From positions 35,525-99,524 of the forward strand of contig SUTA01000007.1 in NCBI GenBank assembly GCA_015063135.1: 64,000 bases of DNA, in the 5' to 3' direction. The stretch is from Thermoplasmata archaeon. Its GTDB lineage: Archaea > Thermoplasmatota > Thermoplasmata > Methanomassiliicoccales > Methanomethylophilaceae. Below, one piece after another: positions 27,974 through 37,105 of this stretch. The position numbers and the translations under genes are program-made. The notes beneath the pieces are model-generated. The model was not told the DNA's origin. It searched no databases and saw nothing but the letters and a program-made list of their open reading frames with translations. The stretch's first letter is position 1. Each line of letters starts with the position of its first letter.

Positions 27974-29116
27974 ATGGCTGACTCCATCGTTCCCGTTAAA
28001 GAAATTGAAGAGAAGATGGATACCGACAAGATGTGGGTCATCATGGGACCCCAGCACCCCTTCTCCCACGGACTCTGGACCCTCAAGGTCCAGCTGGACG
28101 GAGAGTTCGTCACGGATGCAGATCCCATAGTAGGATACCTGCACCGCGGCTGGGAGAAGGAGACCGAGAACAGGACCTATCCCAAGATCATCCCGATGGC
28201 CGACCGTCTCTGCTATGCGGCGTCCATGACCTACACGCACCTCTACTGCATGACTGTGGAGAAGGCGCTGGGCATCGACATCCCCGAGAAGGCCAAGTAC
28301 ATCAGGATCGTCGCCGACGAGGTGTGCAGGATCCAGTCCCACCTGATGTGGCTGGCCGCGGTCGGAACCGATATGGGTAACCTGACCGTGTTCCTCTGGT
28401 GCATGAGGGAGAGGGAGTTCTTCCTCGATCTCAACGTCAAGCTGACCGGCGCCAGGATGACCACCAACTACCCGCGTATCGGCGGAGTCAGGAACGACAC
28501 CACCGAGCTGTTCGACAGGGACATCCTGAGGACCGTGGACAGGTTCGAGAAGGCCCTCTGGGACATTATCGCCCTGATCGACGATTCCTCCATCTTCGTA
28601 TCGAGGATGAAAGGCATCAGCTACCTCTCCCGCGAGCAGGTCGCTAACATGGGTCTCACAGGTCCGGCGATGAGGGGATGCGGCGTGGACTTCGATATCC
28701 GCCGCGACGACCCCTACGACAACTACGACAAGATCGACTTCGAGGTCCCTGTTCTGACCGAGGGCGACTCCTACGCAAGGTACATGATCCGTGTGGAGGA
28801 GATGTTCCAGTCCGTCGAGATCATCAGGCAGGCCGTCGCAAAGGTAAAAGCGATCGGAAAGAACGCCCCCTACAGGATGAAGGTGCCCTCCAAGGTGCCC
28901 AAGGGAACCGCGTTCATGAGGATGGAGGACCCCCGTGGTGAGTCCCTCATGTACCTCGTGTCCGACGGCACTGACAAGCCCTGGAGGCTCAAGGTCCGCA
29001 GTCCGATCTTCACGAACGTATCAACATCCAAAGCCATGTGCATGGGATGCAGGATCGCGGATGTTCCGGCGATTCTCGCCCAGATCGACATGTGCCTGGG
29101 AGAGACCGACAGGTGA
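27974..29116 (+). CDS. fpoD: Fpo subunit D (NuoD, 49-kDa homologue)
   Basis: 380 residues; lines the quinone/methanophenazine site. Landmarks GPQHPFSHGLW (HPSTHG equivalent), GYLHRGWEKETENRTY and the C-terminal CMGCRIADVPAILAQID. Overlaps fpoH as TGATG. Confidence 0.95.
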   Translation: MADSIVPVKEIEEKMDTDKMWVIMGPQHPFSHGLWTLKVQLDGEFVTDADPIVGYLHRGWEKETENRTYPKIIPMADRLCYAASMTYTHLYCMTVEKALGIDIPEKAKYIRIVADEVCRIQSHLMWLAAVGTDMGNLTVFLWCMREREFFLDLNVKLTGARMTTNYPRIGGVRNDTTELFDRDILRTVDRFEKALWDIIALIDDSSIFVSRMKGISYLSREQVANMGLTGPAMRGCGVDFDIRRDDPYDNYDKIDFEVPVLTEGDSYARYMIRVEEMFQSVEIIRQAVAKVKAIGKNAPYRMKVPSKVPKGTAFMRMEDPRGESLMYLVSDGTDKPWRLKVRSPIFTNVSTSKAMCMGCRIADVPAILAQIDMCLGETDR

Positions 29117-30288
29117 TGAAGATGGCGTACAGCAGCATTCTCGACTGGATCGACTTCTTCAAAGACCCTATGGACAGTCCCTACTATCCGTTCGACACCT
29201 ACAACCTGGCGTACGACATCGGATTCAAGCTCCACGAGATCATCGGCGGAACCATCGCTTGGCTCATCAACCTCCTGTTCCCCGGGAACGGAGTGTCCGA
29301 GTGGCTTATGTGCGACTACGTCTCCGCGATCATGGCGCTCCTGATCTTCATGATTCTGATCTTCCTGGTCGCGTTCGTGTCCGTCCTGATCGTCCTATGG
29401 CTAGAGCGTAAGCTGCTAGGTAGGATGATGGACAGGCGCGGAACCATGATCGGTATGAAAGGGTTCCTGCAGTGTGTCGCCGATGGTCTGAAAACCTTCA
29501 TGAAGGAGAACACCATCCCCAAGAAGGTCGACAAGATGACGTACATATGGTGCGTCTCCCTCATCGTCGGCCTGTCCGTCCTGGTCGCGTGCATGGTGCC
29601 CCTGTCCTCCAGGTGGTACGTCGTCGACTACCAGACCGGTCTTCTCATTATCATGGCGTTCTTCGCCCTGGCCCCCTTCCTGATCCTCGTGTCCGGATGG
29701 GCCCAGAACAACAAGTACTCACTTATCGGTGGAATGAGGGCCGCCGAGCTGATGATCTCCTACGAGGTCCCTATGCTCATCCTCATCTGTACCGCCGCGC
29801 TGGCAGCAGGCAGCTTCAACATCGGAGACATCGTCTACTACCAGAACGACCACCTCTGGTTCTTCATACCCCAGATCCTCGGTTTCATCGTCTTCTTCTT
29901 CTGCGCGACCGCAGAGGCGGAGCGTGTGCCCTTCGATATCGCTGAGGCAGAGGCCGAGCTGGTCGAGGGATGGCAGACCGAGTACGCCGGAATGAAGTGG
30001 GGACTCATCATGCTTGCCGACTACCTCAGGGGAACCGTCTCCTGCGGCATGGTCGTCATCCTGTACCTCGGCGGCTGGACCCTCCCGTTCATCGGTGACG
30101 GTCCCATACCCGAGATCGTGTTCCTGCTCAAGGCCTACTTCGTGTTCTTCCTCATGGTCCTGCTGAGGGCCGCCATGGCTCGTGTCAGGACCGACCAGAT
30201 CCTGAACATCGGATGGAAGGTATTCATGCCCCTGTCCGTGATCAACCTGGCGATCGTTATCGTATTGAAGGTAGGAGGCCTGATCTGA
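29116..30288 (+). CDS. fpoH: Fpo subunit H (NuoH)
   Basis: 390 residues, multiple transmembrane helices; forms the entry of the electron-carrier channel. LWLERKLLGRMMDRRGTMIG and EAERVPFDIAEAEAELVEGW are diagnostic. About 55 N-terminal residues precede the first helix. TGATG overlaps at both ends. Confidence 0.95.
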   Translation: MKMAYSSILDWIDFFKDPMDSPYYPFDTYNLAYDIGFKLHEIIGGTIAWLINLLFPGNGVSEWLMCDYVSAIMALLIFMILIFLVAFVSVLIVLWLERKLLGRMMDRRGTMIGMKGFLQCVADGLKTFMKENTIPKKVDKMTYIWCVSLIVGLSVLVACMVPLSSRWYVVDYQTGLLIIMAFFALAPFLILVSGWAQNNKYSLIGGMRAAELMISYEVPMLILICTAALAAGSFNIGDIVYYQNDHLWFFIPQILGFIVFFFCATAEAERVPFDIAEAEAELVEGWQTEYAGMKWGLIMLADYLRGTVSCGMVVILYLGGWTLPFIGDGPIPEIVFLLKAYFVFFLMVLLRAAMARVRTDQILNIGWKVFMPLSVINLAIVIVLKVGGLI

Positions 30289-31028
30289 TGACCATCAAAT
30301 ATCTGGACAAGTACCCGAAGAACCTCGCCAAGAGCCTTTGGGTCATGAAGCCCGTCTGGACCGTGTTCAAGCTGTTCGGCAAGACGGTCACCCACAGATC
30401 CATGACCATCCTGTATCCCTACGAGAAAGAGTGGATACCGGAGAACTACCGCGGACGCCCCGGACTCAGGTTCGACAAGTGCGTCGGATGCGGCATGTGC
30501 GTGCGCATGTGCCCCACCGCGTGCATCAAGCTGATCGAGGTCGACGATGACGCTGGCAACAAGGTCATGAGGCCCCAGGTCAACGTCGGCAGGTGCGCCA
30601 TGTGCGGATACTGCGCCGAGTACTGCCCGGTGGACGCGATGACCGTGACCCCCGAGTACGAGCTCGCGGAGTACACCAGGTACGACCTGCTCTACGGGCC
30701 CAGGAGGCTCAACTACGAAGGAACCACGGAGGGGATGGAGGTCCACCTGGAGCTCACGCTGCCCTCCGATATCCAGAACGGCAACCCCGAGAGGCGCGTG
30801 CGCCTCGCGGACCTCGACAAGCCTGAGCTGACCGACAGCAAATGCATCGGCTGCAAGAAGTGCGCCAAGGTCTGCCCCGTGGGAGCCGTCAAAATGGTCG
30901 AGAAGGGAGTGAACGACAAGGGCAAGCCCATCGTCCGCCCCGAGTTCGACAATGCTAAGTGCATCGGATGCAGCAACTGTATCATTGACTGCCCGAAGAA
31001 TGCACTGGAGCTCAAGGAGGTGCTCTGA
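30288..31028 (+). CDS. fpoI: Fpo subunit I (NuoI) with four 4Fe-4S motifs
   Basis: 246 residues, well above the usual length of about 130-180. The normal pair of 4Fe-4S motifs (CVGCGMCVRMCP near residue 64 and CAMCGYCAEYCP near 103) is followed by a linker and a second pair (CIGCKKCAKVCP near 185 and CIGCSNCIIDCP near 225). The extra ferredoxin domain is intact and in frame. Since FpoF is missing, it may be an electron entry or docking module (inference). Confidence 0.9.
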   Translation: MTIKYLDKYPKNLAKSLWVMKPVWTVFKLFGKTVTHRSMTILYPYEKEWIPENYRGRPGLRFDKCVGCGMCVRMCPTACIKLIEVDDDAGNKVMRPQVNVGRCAMCGYCAEYCPVDAMTVTPEYELAEYTRYDLLYGPRRLNYEGTTEGMEVHLELTLPSDIQNGNPERRVRLADLDKPELTDSKCIGCKKCAKVCPVGAVKMVEKGVNDKGKPIVRPEFDNAKCIGCSNCIIDCPKNALELKEVL

Positions 31029-31360
31029 TGATTCTGTTTGATTTCATCGGCGACATCTGGGGAGGGCTGAAGGACTTCGCGTTCTTCGTGCTCGACAACC
31101 TCGACCTGGTTGCATTCATCATAATCGCAGCCATAATGATCCTGGCGGCGATCTACGTCGTGACGGACAAAGAGGTCGTCCACAGCGCGTTCTACCTCGC
31201 GCTCGTGTTCCTCTGCGTGGGATTCGTGTTCTTCTTCCTGGAGGCCGAATTCATAGGAGTGGTGCAGATCCTCGTCTACGTTGGAGCCATCACCATCCTG
31301 TTCGCATTCAGTATAATGCTTACTAGAAGGTTTATCATGAAAGGAGGCGACCAGCAATGA
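31028..31360 (+). CDS. fpoJ: Fpo subunit J, N-terminal part
   Basis: 110 residues; NuoJ N-terminal half with helices at VAFIIIAAIMILAAIYVV and the conserved FFFLEAEFIGVVQILVYVGAI. FpoJ is split into two genes, as in Methanosarcina. ATGA overlap with the next gene. Confidence 0.9.
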   Translation: MILFDFIGDIWGGLKDFAFFVLDNLDLVAFIIIAAIMILAAIYVVTDKEVVHSAFYLALVFLCVGFVFFFLEAEFIGVVQILVYVGAITILFAFSIMLTRRFIMKGGDQQ

Positions 31361-31647
31361 GCAAGAAGGTTGCAATAGGCCTGGGCGTCTCTGCCCTGCT
31401 GTTGTGCGTCATGGCGATCGGAATCTTCGCCACCGACTGGGACGACTACACCGAGTACGACACCCCTCAGGGCGTCATCGTGTTCCCCACGGACGAGGAA
31501 CCCATCGTCGAGGGCGACGAGGTCAACGAGGACAGCCTCAGCTACTACATCTTCGAGAAGTACGGACTCGTGCTGATCCCCCTGGCGCTGCTCATGTTCG
31601 GCGCCATGGTCGGCGGAGTCGTCATCGCGAGGGAGGAGATCGAATGA
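31357..31647 (+). CDS. Fpo subunit J, C-terminal part
   Basis: 96 residues with two helices flanking an acidic external loop (IVEGDEVNEDSL). Position between fpoJ-N and fpoK and topology identify it as the NuoJ C-terminal half. ATGA overlaps on both sides. Confidence 0.8.
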   Translation: MSKKVAIGLGVSALLLCVMAIGIFATDWDDYTEYDTPQGVIVFPTDEEPIVEGDEVNEDSLSYYIFEKYGLVLIPLALLMFGAMVGGVVIAREEIE

Positions 31648-31952
31648 TCCCGATAGAGTTCTTCCTTCTCCTCGGAGGGATCCTGTTCATCATCGGAGCC
31701 TACGGCGCCCTGACCAAGAGCAACGCGATCCTCGTCCTGATGTGCATCGAGCTGATGCTCAACGCCGCGAACATCAACTTCGTAGCGTTCGGCGCCTTCA
31801 ACGGCGACGTCATGGGACAGGCATTCGTCGTCATGACCATTTCCGTAGCGGCCGCAGAGGTGGCGGTAGGTATCGCCATCCTGCTCAACGCGTACAAGGT
31901 AAGGAAGACCACGGAGCTCGACGATAAGCAGCTCCAGACCATGAGGTGGTGA
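31644..31952 (+). CDS. fpoK: Fpo subunit K (NuoK)
   Basis: 102 residues, three helices, with the conserved membrane Glu residues in LMCIELMLNAANINF and AAAEVAVGIAILLN. Proton-path subunit. TGA then fpoL. Confidence 0.93.
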   Translation: MIPIEFFLLLGGILFIIGAYGALTKSNAILVLMCIELMLNAANINFVAFGAFNGDVMGQAFVVMTISVAAAEVAVGIAILLNAYKVRKTTELDDKQLQTMRW

Positions 31953-31954
31953 AG

Positions 31955-34018
31955 ATGTTCATAGAATACACATGGCTTGTGCCCCTGCTCCCGATGCTGT
32001 GCTTCATTATCATCGGTTTCCTGGGAAGGAAAACCCCTGAGAAGGGAGGCTACATCGCAATCGCCGGAGCCGCAGGCTCATTTCTCATGGCAGTCCTGAT
32101 ATCCTACGAGTACCTCACCGGAGATGCGTATCCCGACCCCGTCAGTTCCTCTATCCAGTGGTTCATCATACCCGGAAACGAGGACTACGTGCTCAACCTC
32201 GGATACTACGTGGACGGCCTCACCTGCGTGATGATGCTGTTCTCGTCCGCTATCTCGACGCTGATCTTCATCTATTCCATCGGATACATGGGCGACCAGG
32301 GCCCCAGGAAGACCAGGTACTACGCCGAGGTCTCCCTGTTCCTGACCGGAATGCTGGGCCTCATCGTGTCCTCCAACTTCCTTGAGATGTTCATCTTCTG
32401 GGAGGTCATGGGTCTGTGCTCCTACCTGCTGATCGGATTCTGGTCCTTCAGGCACCCCGAGGGAGACGACGCCTCTGTCAACGCCGCATCCGCGGCCAAG
32501 AAGGCGTTCCTCGTCACCCGCATGGGAGATGTCTGTCTCATGGCCGGTCTGTTCATCCTGCTGGGAGAGTTCCACAGCCTGGACTACACCACCCTGTTCG
32601 ACCCCGACAACATCGCCGCGGTCAACTCCGACAACCTGACCCTCGCCATGCTCCTCGTCTTCGGAGGAGTCATCGGTAAGAGCGCTCAGTTCCCCCTGCA
32701 CGACTGGCTGCCCGATGCGATGGCCGGTCCTACGACCGTTTCCTCTTTGATCCACGCCGCGACCATGGTCAAGGCAGGAGTCTACCTGGTTGCCAGGGGC
32801 TGGCCCCTGTTCATCCAGAACCCCGACGTCATGCTCTTCGTGGGAATCATCGGAGGAATCACCGCGTTCCTCGCCGCTACGATGGCGCTGAACAACATGA
32901 ACATCAAGAAGGTCCTCGCGTACTCCACCATCTCCCAGCTCGGATACATGATCCTGGGTCTCGGAGCGGGCGGATACCTCGTCGCCCTCGGAATCCAGAT
33001 GGGCGGAGAGGAGGGCGCCGTCCTCATGGCTGCCGGTACCGCCGGATTCTTCGCCGGATGCTTCCACATGGTGAACCACGCCTTCTTCAAGGCCCTGCTC
33101 TTCATGTGCTCCGGTTCAGTCATCCATGCATGCCACACCGAGGACATGCGCCTAATGGGCGGCTTGCATAAACACATGAAGATAACATCGACCGCCATGC
33201 TCCTGGGATCCCTGTCCATCGCCGGATTCCCGCTCTTCAGCGGATTCTGGTCCAAGGATCTGGTCCTGGAGATCGCCATGGATGCCGGAAACGACGGAAC
33301 CGTCTGGTTCACCGTGCTCTGGGTCCTCGCAGTGGTCACCGCCTTCATGACCGCGTTCTACATGTTCCGCATGTGGTTCATGACCTTCATGGGAAGCGAG
33401 GGACACAACGCCCAGCACTGCCACGGCGAGTCCCCCAAGTCCATGACCGTCCCGCTGATGATCCTCGCCGTCTTCGCAGTCGGCAGCGGATTCCTGGCCC
33501 TCTTCGGCCTCGACGGAATCCTGTCCTTCGACCCCATCACCTACCTGGTCGGTGGCGGACACACCGAGGGATTCGAGTACTTCAGCGAGCTGTTCACCAA
33601 CCCCTACACATGGCTGACCATCGTCCTCGCCCTCGGCGGTATCGGAATCGCCTACGTCATGTACGGCAAGAAGTCCGAGGATGTCGAGAGCAAGACCTTC
33701 GCCCTCGCGGGCAAGTTCAACAAGAACGGCAACGCCTGGCTTTACAAGGCGCTGACCAAGAGATGGTGGTTCCCCGACCTGTACAACCAGATTTCCTGGA
33801 AGCTCGGCTACGGCGTCGCCAAGGGCGTCAACTACGTCGACCGCCAGGTCATCGACGGTACCGTCAATGCGCTCTCCAGCTCCGTCGTCGGAGGAGGAGA
33901 CGTCCTGAGCAAGGTCCAGACCGGTCACGTCCAGAGCTACTCTTCCGTAGTGCTCTTGGGCATCTCCGTCCTGTCGGTCCTGCTCTTAATCATCGCAATG
34001 GTCATGGGAGGTATCTGA
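31955..34018 (+). CDS. fpoL: Fpo subunit L (NuoL, antiporter-like)
   Basis: 687 residues; largest proton-pumping subunit. Landmarks FWEVMGLCSYLLIGFW, GKSAQFPLHDWLPDAMAGPT, SSLIHAATMVKAGVY, and a C-terminal lateral-helix extension. I start it at ATG 31955, 2 nt after the fpoK stop, preceded by GAGGTGG. It ends ATC TGA G ATG G into fpoM. Confidence 0.95.
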   Translation: MFIEYTWLVPLLPMLCFIIIGFLGRKTPEKGGYIAIAGAAGSFLMAVLISYEYLTGDAYPDPVSSSIQWFIIPGNEDYVLNLGYYVDGLTCVMMLFSSAISTLIFIYSIGYMGDQGPRKTRYYAEVSLFLTGMLGLIVSSNFLEMFIFWEVMGLCSYLLIGFWSFRHPEGDDASVNAASAAKKAFLVTRMGDVCLMAGLFILLGEFHSLDYTTLFDPDNIAAVNSDNLTLAMLLVFGGVIGKSAQFPLHDWLPDAMAGPTTVSSLIHAATMVKAGVYLVARGWPLFIQNPDVMLFVGIIGGITAFLAATMALNNMNIKKVLAYSTISQLGYMILGLGAGGYLVALGIQMGGEEGAVLMAAGTAGFFAGCFHMVNHAFFKALLFMCSGSVIHACHTEDMRLMGGLHKHMKITSTAMLLGSLSIAGFPLFSGFWSKDLVLEIAMDAGNDGTVWFTVLWVLAVVTAFMTAFYMFRMWFMTFMGSEGHNAQHCHGESPKSMTVPLMILAVFAVGSGFLALFGLDGILSFDPITYLVGGGHTEGFEYFSELFTNPYTWLTIVLALGGIGIAYVMYGKKSEDVESKTFALAGKFNKNGNAWLYKALTKRWWFPDLYNQISWKLGYGVAKGVNYVDRQVIDGTVNALSSSVVGGGDVLSKVQTGHVQSYSSVVLLGISVLSVLLLIIAMVMGGI

Positions 34019-34019
34019 G

Positions 34020-35510
34020 ATGGAATTCTCTATTCTCGCCCTGCTCCTGATCATCCCCCTGATCGGTGCCATCGCCACCCTTTGCTGCGGCGGCGAGAGG
34101 CAGAAGGCTGCGAAGTACGTCGCAGGAGCGTTCTCCGGTGTCACGCTGGCGCTCGCCCTGTACATCATGTTCCTCTGCGACTTCGGCGACCTCGACATGA
34201 CAATCTCATGGATTGAGACCGAGGTGCTGACGATCAACTTCGCGCTACACGTCGACGGGCTCAGCATCCTGATGGTCTTCCTGACCGCCCTGCTGTCCCT
34301 GCTTGTCATCGTCTTCTCCGCTGCGGAGAAGGACAGGCCCCAGTACTTCCACGCCCTGGTCCTGGCCATGGAGGTCGGACTCATGGGAGTGTACCTGGCG
34401 AGCGACTACTTCCTCTTCTACGTGATGTGGGAGCTGACGCTCATACCCATGTACTTCATGATCTCCTGGTACGGAGGACCTCGCAGGCACTACGCCGCAA
34501 TCAAGTTCTTCATCTACACCCACGTGGCATCCCTCGTGATGCTCATCGGAATCTTCGCGATGGGCTTCGAGGCACTGTCCATGACGGGAACGATGGACTT
34601 CTCGTTCGCGTTCATCAACACGGTCATGCCGTTCGCCGACGAGTCCTTCCAGATCCTGGTCTTCGCCCTGCTCTTCTTCGGATTCATGGTGAAGATGCCT
34701 TCCGTGCCCTTCCACACATGGCTGCCCGATGCGCACGTCGAGGCCCCCACCGGCGGATCCGTCCTGCTGGCGGGTGTCATGCTGAAGATGGGTTCCTACG
34801 GTATCATCCGCGTCTGCCTCGAGGCCCTGCCCGAGGGAGCCGAGTACTGGCAGTGGGTCATCATCGCGATCGGCCTGCTGTCCATGGTCTACGGAGCCTA
34901 CGCTTGCATTGCGCAGTCTGACCTCAAGAAGATGGTCGCGTTCTCGTCCATCAGCCACATGGGGATGGTCATGCTCGGAATCGGATGCCTGTCCGAGGCC
35001 GGAGTCATGTTCGCCATCTTCCAGATGTTCGCCCACGGTCTCATCACCGGAGTCCTGTTCATGGTCGCCGGTATGGCCGGCCACAACTTCGGCACCAGGG
35101 AGATCCCCCTGCTCGGAGGCATGGCCGGGAAGGTGCCCATCTACGCCACCTTCATGATGATCGGATGGATGGCCTCTCTGGGACTGCCCGGTCTAGTCGG
35201 ATTCTGGGGAGAGTTCCCCCTGGTGTTCGCCTTCTACGACTTCATCCAGTCCGAGGGAATGCTTTGGCTGATCGTCTTCTGCCTGCTGAACCTGATGCTC
35301 ACCGCCGGTTACTACCTGTGGTCCATGCAGAGGGTGCTGTTCGGAGTCGAGACCACCAAGATCGACATGGCGCACGTCCACGATGTCAGCAAGACCGAGG
35401 GAATCGCCATGGCCGTCCTGGTCGGCCTGATCGCGCTCTTCGGAGTGTGGCCCGCCCTGGCCCTCGACTACATCGGTGACTACACCAGCCTTCTGATGGG
35501 GGTGTTCTGA
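34020..35510 (+). CDS. fpoM: Fpo subunit M (NuoM, antiporter-like)
   Basis: 496 residues; proton-pumping subunit. FYVMWELTLIPMYFMI, PFHTWLPDAHVEAPTGGSVLL and AFSSISHMGMVMLG are typical NuoM signatures. TGATG overlap with fpoN. Confidence 0.95.
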   Translation: MEFSILALLLIIPLIGAIATLCCGGERQKAAKYVAGAFSGVTLALALYIMFLCDFGDLDMTISWIETEVLTINFALHVDGLSILMVFLTALLSLLVIVFSAAEKDRPQYFHALVLAMEVGLMGVYLASDYFLFYVMWELTLIPMYFMISWYGGPRRHYAAIKFFIYTHVASLVMLIGIFAMGFEALSMTGTMDFSFAFINTVMPFADESFQILVFALLFFGFMVKMPSVPFHTWLPDAHVEAPTGGSVLLAGVMLKMGSYGIIRVCLEALPEGAEYWQWVIIAIGLLSMVYGAYACIAQSDLKKMVAFSSISHMGMVMLGIGCLSEAGVMFAIFQMFAHGLITGVLFMVAGMAGHNFGTREIPLLGGMAGKVPIYATFMMIGWMASLGLPGLVGFWGEFPLVFAFYDFIQSEGMLWLIVFCLLNLMLTAGYYLWSMQRVLFGVETTKIDMAHVHDVSKTEGIAMAVLVGLIALFGVWPALALDYIGDYTSLLMGVF

Positions 35511-36994
35511 TGTTCGACATGTCTACCATATTCGGCGACTACACCGCCATCGCGCCCCTCATCTTCCTGATAATCGGCGCACTGATCCTGCCCGGAATAC
35601 ACCTCCTCGGCAAGAGATGCACCGTTACATGGGGAGTGGCCCTGGCTCTTGTCATCGTCTCCCTGATCGTCAACGTCCTCATGCTCACCGACGAGTACGT
35701 CGGAGAGACCCTGGGCATCGTCGAGTACAACGCGTACTCCGGCGCGATGATCCTGCTGTTCCAGATCGTCCTGTTCCTGGCCGTCCTGGTGTCCAACAGC
35801 AGCGTCGAGACCACCAAGCTGCATGTGGGAGCGTTCTACTCCCTCATCCTGGCCGCAACCACCGGTATGATGTTCGTGGTCGAGTCCTCCGACCTGCTGA
35901 CAATCTTCGTCGGAGTCGAGCTGACGAGTATCTCCTCGTACGCCCTCGTCTCCATGAAGAGGAACGACAGCAGGGCCGCCGAGGCTGCCGTCAAGTACGT
36001 CATCATCGGAGGAATGTCCACCGCTCTGACCATCTACGGTATCTCCATGCTGTACGGAATGGCCGGATCCACAGACATCCAGACCATCGCCGACAACATC
36101 GCTATCGATGGCCTCAGCATCCCGCTGGCCGTTGGACTGGTGTGCATGATCGCCGGATACGGCTTCAAGATCGCCGCCGTGCCCTTCCACATGTGGGCCC
36201 CCGACGTCTACGAGGGAGCCGCAACCCCGGTCAGCATGTTCCTGGCAACCGGATCCAAGAAGATGGGTCTCTCCGTCTTCTTCCAGATCTTCCTGGTGAT
36301 CTTCATCGCCGGAACCGCCATGAGCAAGGTCGCCGGACCCGAGATGCAGTACCTGTTCGCCATCATCGCCGCAGTCACCATGACCGTCGGTAACGTCGTG
36401 GCGATCGCACAGACCAACATCAAGAGGATGCTCGCGTACTCCTCCATCGCCCAGGCAGGTTACATCCTGATCGTCATGGCGGTCATGACCGAGTACGCCG
36501 CCTCCGCCGGTATGTTCCACATGTTCACCCACGTGTTCATGAAGGGAGGAGCGTTCCTCATCGTCGGAGCGCTCATCTGCGCCGGCGTCGGCGAGAAGAT
36601 CGGCGACTACAAGGGCCTGGCCAAGAGGTCGCCCTTCCTGGCAGCCGCGATGATGCTGTTCCTGTTCTCGCTCGCGGGAATCCCGCCTCTCGCAGGATTC
36701 ACATCCAAGTTCTTCCTGTTCTCCGGAGCCATCGGAGGACCGGACGGCGTGATGTACGAGTGGGTCTGGCTGGCCTTCATCGCCATCCTCAACTCCGCGA
36801 TCTCCCTGTACTACTATGCAAGGGTCGTCAAGGCCATGTACGTGGAGAAGGGAACCACGGAGGAGAAGATCAAGATCCCCAAGCCGTTCCTGGCCGGAAT
36901 CGTGATCTGCCTGGTGTTCGTCATCGTGCTGGGTGTCTACCCGCAGCTCCTCTACGGATTCTGCGAGGCCGCTGCCAGCGCGCTGCTGATCTGA
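35510..36994 (+). CDS. fpoN: Fpo subunit N (NuoN, antiporter-like)
   Basis: 494 residues; third antiporter-like subunit. VGVELTSISSYALVS, VPFHMWAPDVYEGAATPVS and AYSSIAQAGYI. Last gene of the operon: no FpoO and no FpoF follow, and a hairpin ends the unit. Confidence 0.95.
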   Translation: MFDMSTIFGDYTAIAPLIFLIIGALILPGIHLLGKRCTVTWGVALALVIVSLIVNVLMLTDEYVGETLGIVEYNAYSGAMILLFQIVLFLAVLVSNSSVETTKLHVGAFYSLILAATTGMMFVVESSDLLTIFVGVELTSISSYALVSMKRNDSRAAEAAVKYVIIGGMSTALTIYGISMLYGMAGSTDIQTIADNIAIDGLSIPLAVGLVCMIAGYGFKIAAVPFHMWAPDVYEGAATPVSMFLATGSKKMGLSVFFQIFLVIFIAGTAMSKVAGPEMQYLFAIIAAVTMTVGNVVAIAQTNIKRMLAYSSIAQAGYILIVMAVMTEYAASAGMFHMFTHVFMKGGAFLIVGALICAGVGEKIGDYKGLAKRSPFLAAAMMLFLFSLAGIPPLAGFTSKFFLFSGAIGGPDGVMYEWVWLAFIAILNSAISLYYYARVVKAMYVEKGTTEEKIKIPKPFLAGIVICLVFVIVLGVYPQLLYGFCEAAASALLI

Positions 36995-37022
36995 TACCGA
37001 AACCATTCCACCAAACCCTTTC

Positions 37023-37044
37023 CCTCCCGGGATTCCCCGGGAGG
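37023..37044 (+). terminator. GC hairpin at the end of the fpo operon
   Basis: CCTCCCGGG/CCCGGGAGG, 9 bp around ATTC, 28 nt after the fpoN stop and upstream of the next promoter at 37075. Confidence 0.6.
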
Positions 37045-37074
37045 CTACCCAGCTTCATCCGGCCAACCGCCAAT

Positions 37075-37086
37075 GCTTTTATATGG
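37075..37086 (+). promoter_or_regulatory. TATA box for the GGPP synthase gene (leaderless)
   Basis: GCTTTTATATGG centred 26 nt before the ATG at 37106. Confidence 0.55.
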
Positions 37087-37105
37087 CACTCTCATATCGC
37101 GAGTT

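Noticed and set aside
30288..31028. FpoI as two fused genes by frameshift or assembly error
   Set aside because: The frame is continuous with normal codon use and a sensible linker, and flanking TGATG overlaps are intact.
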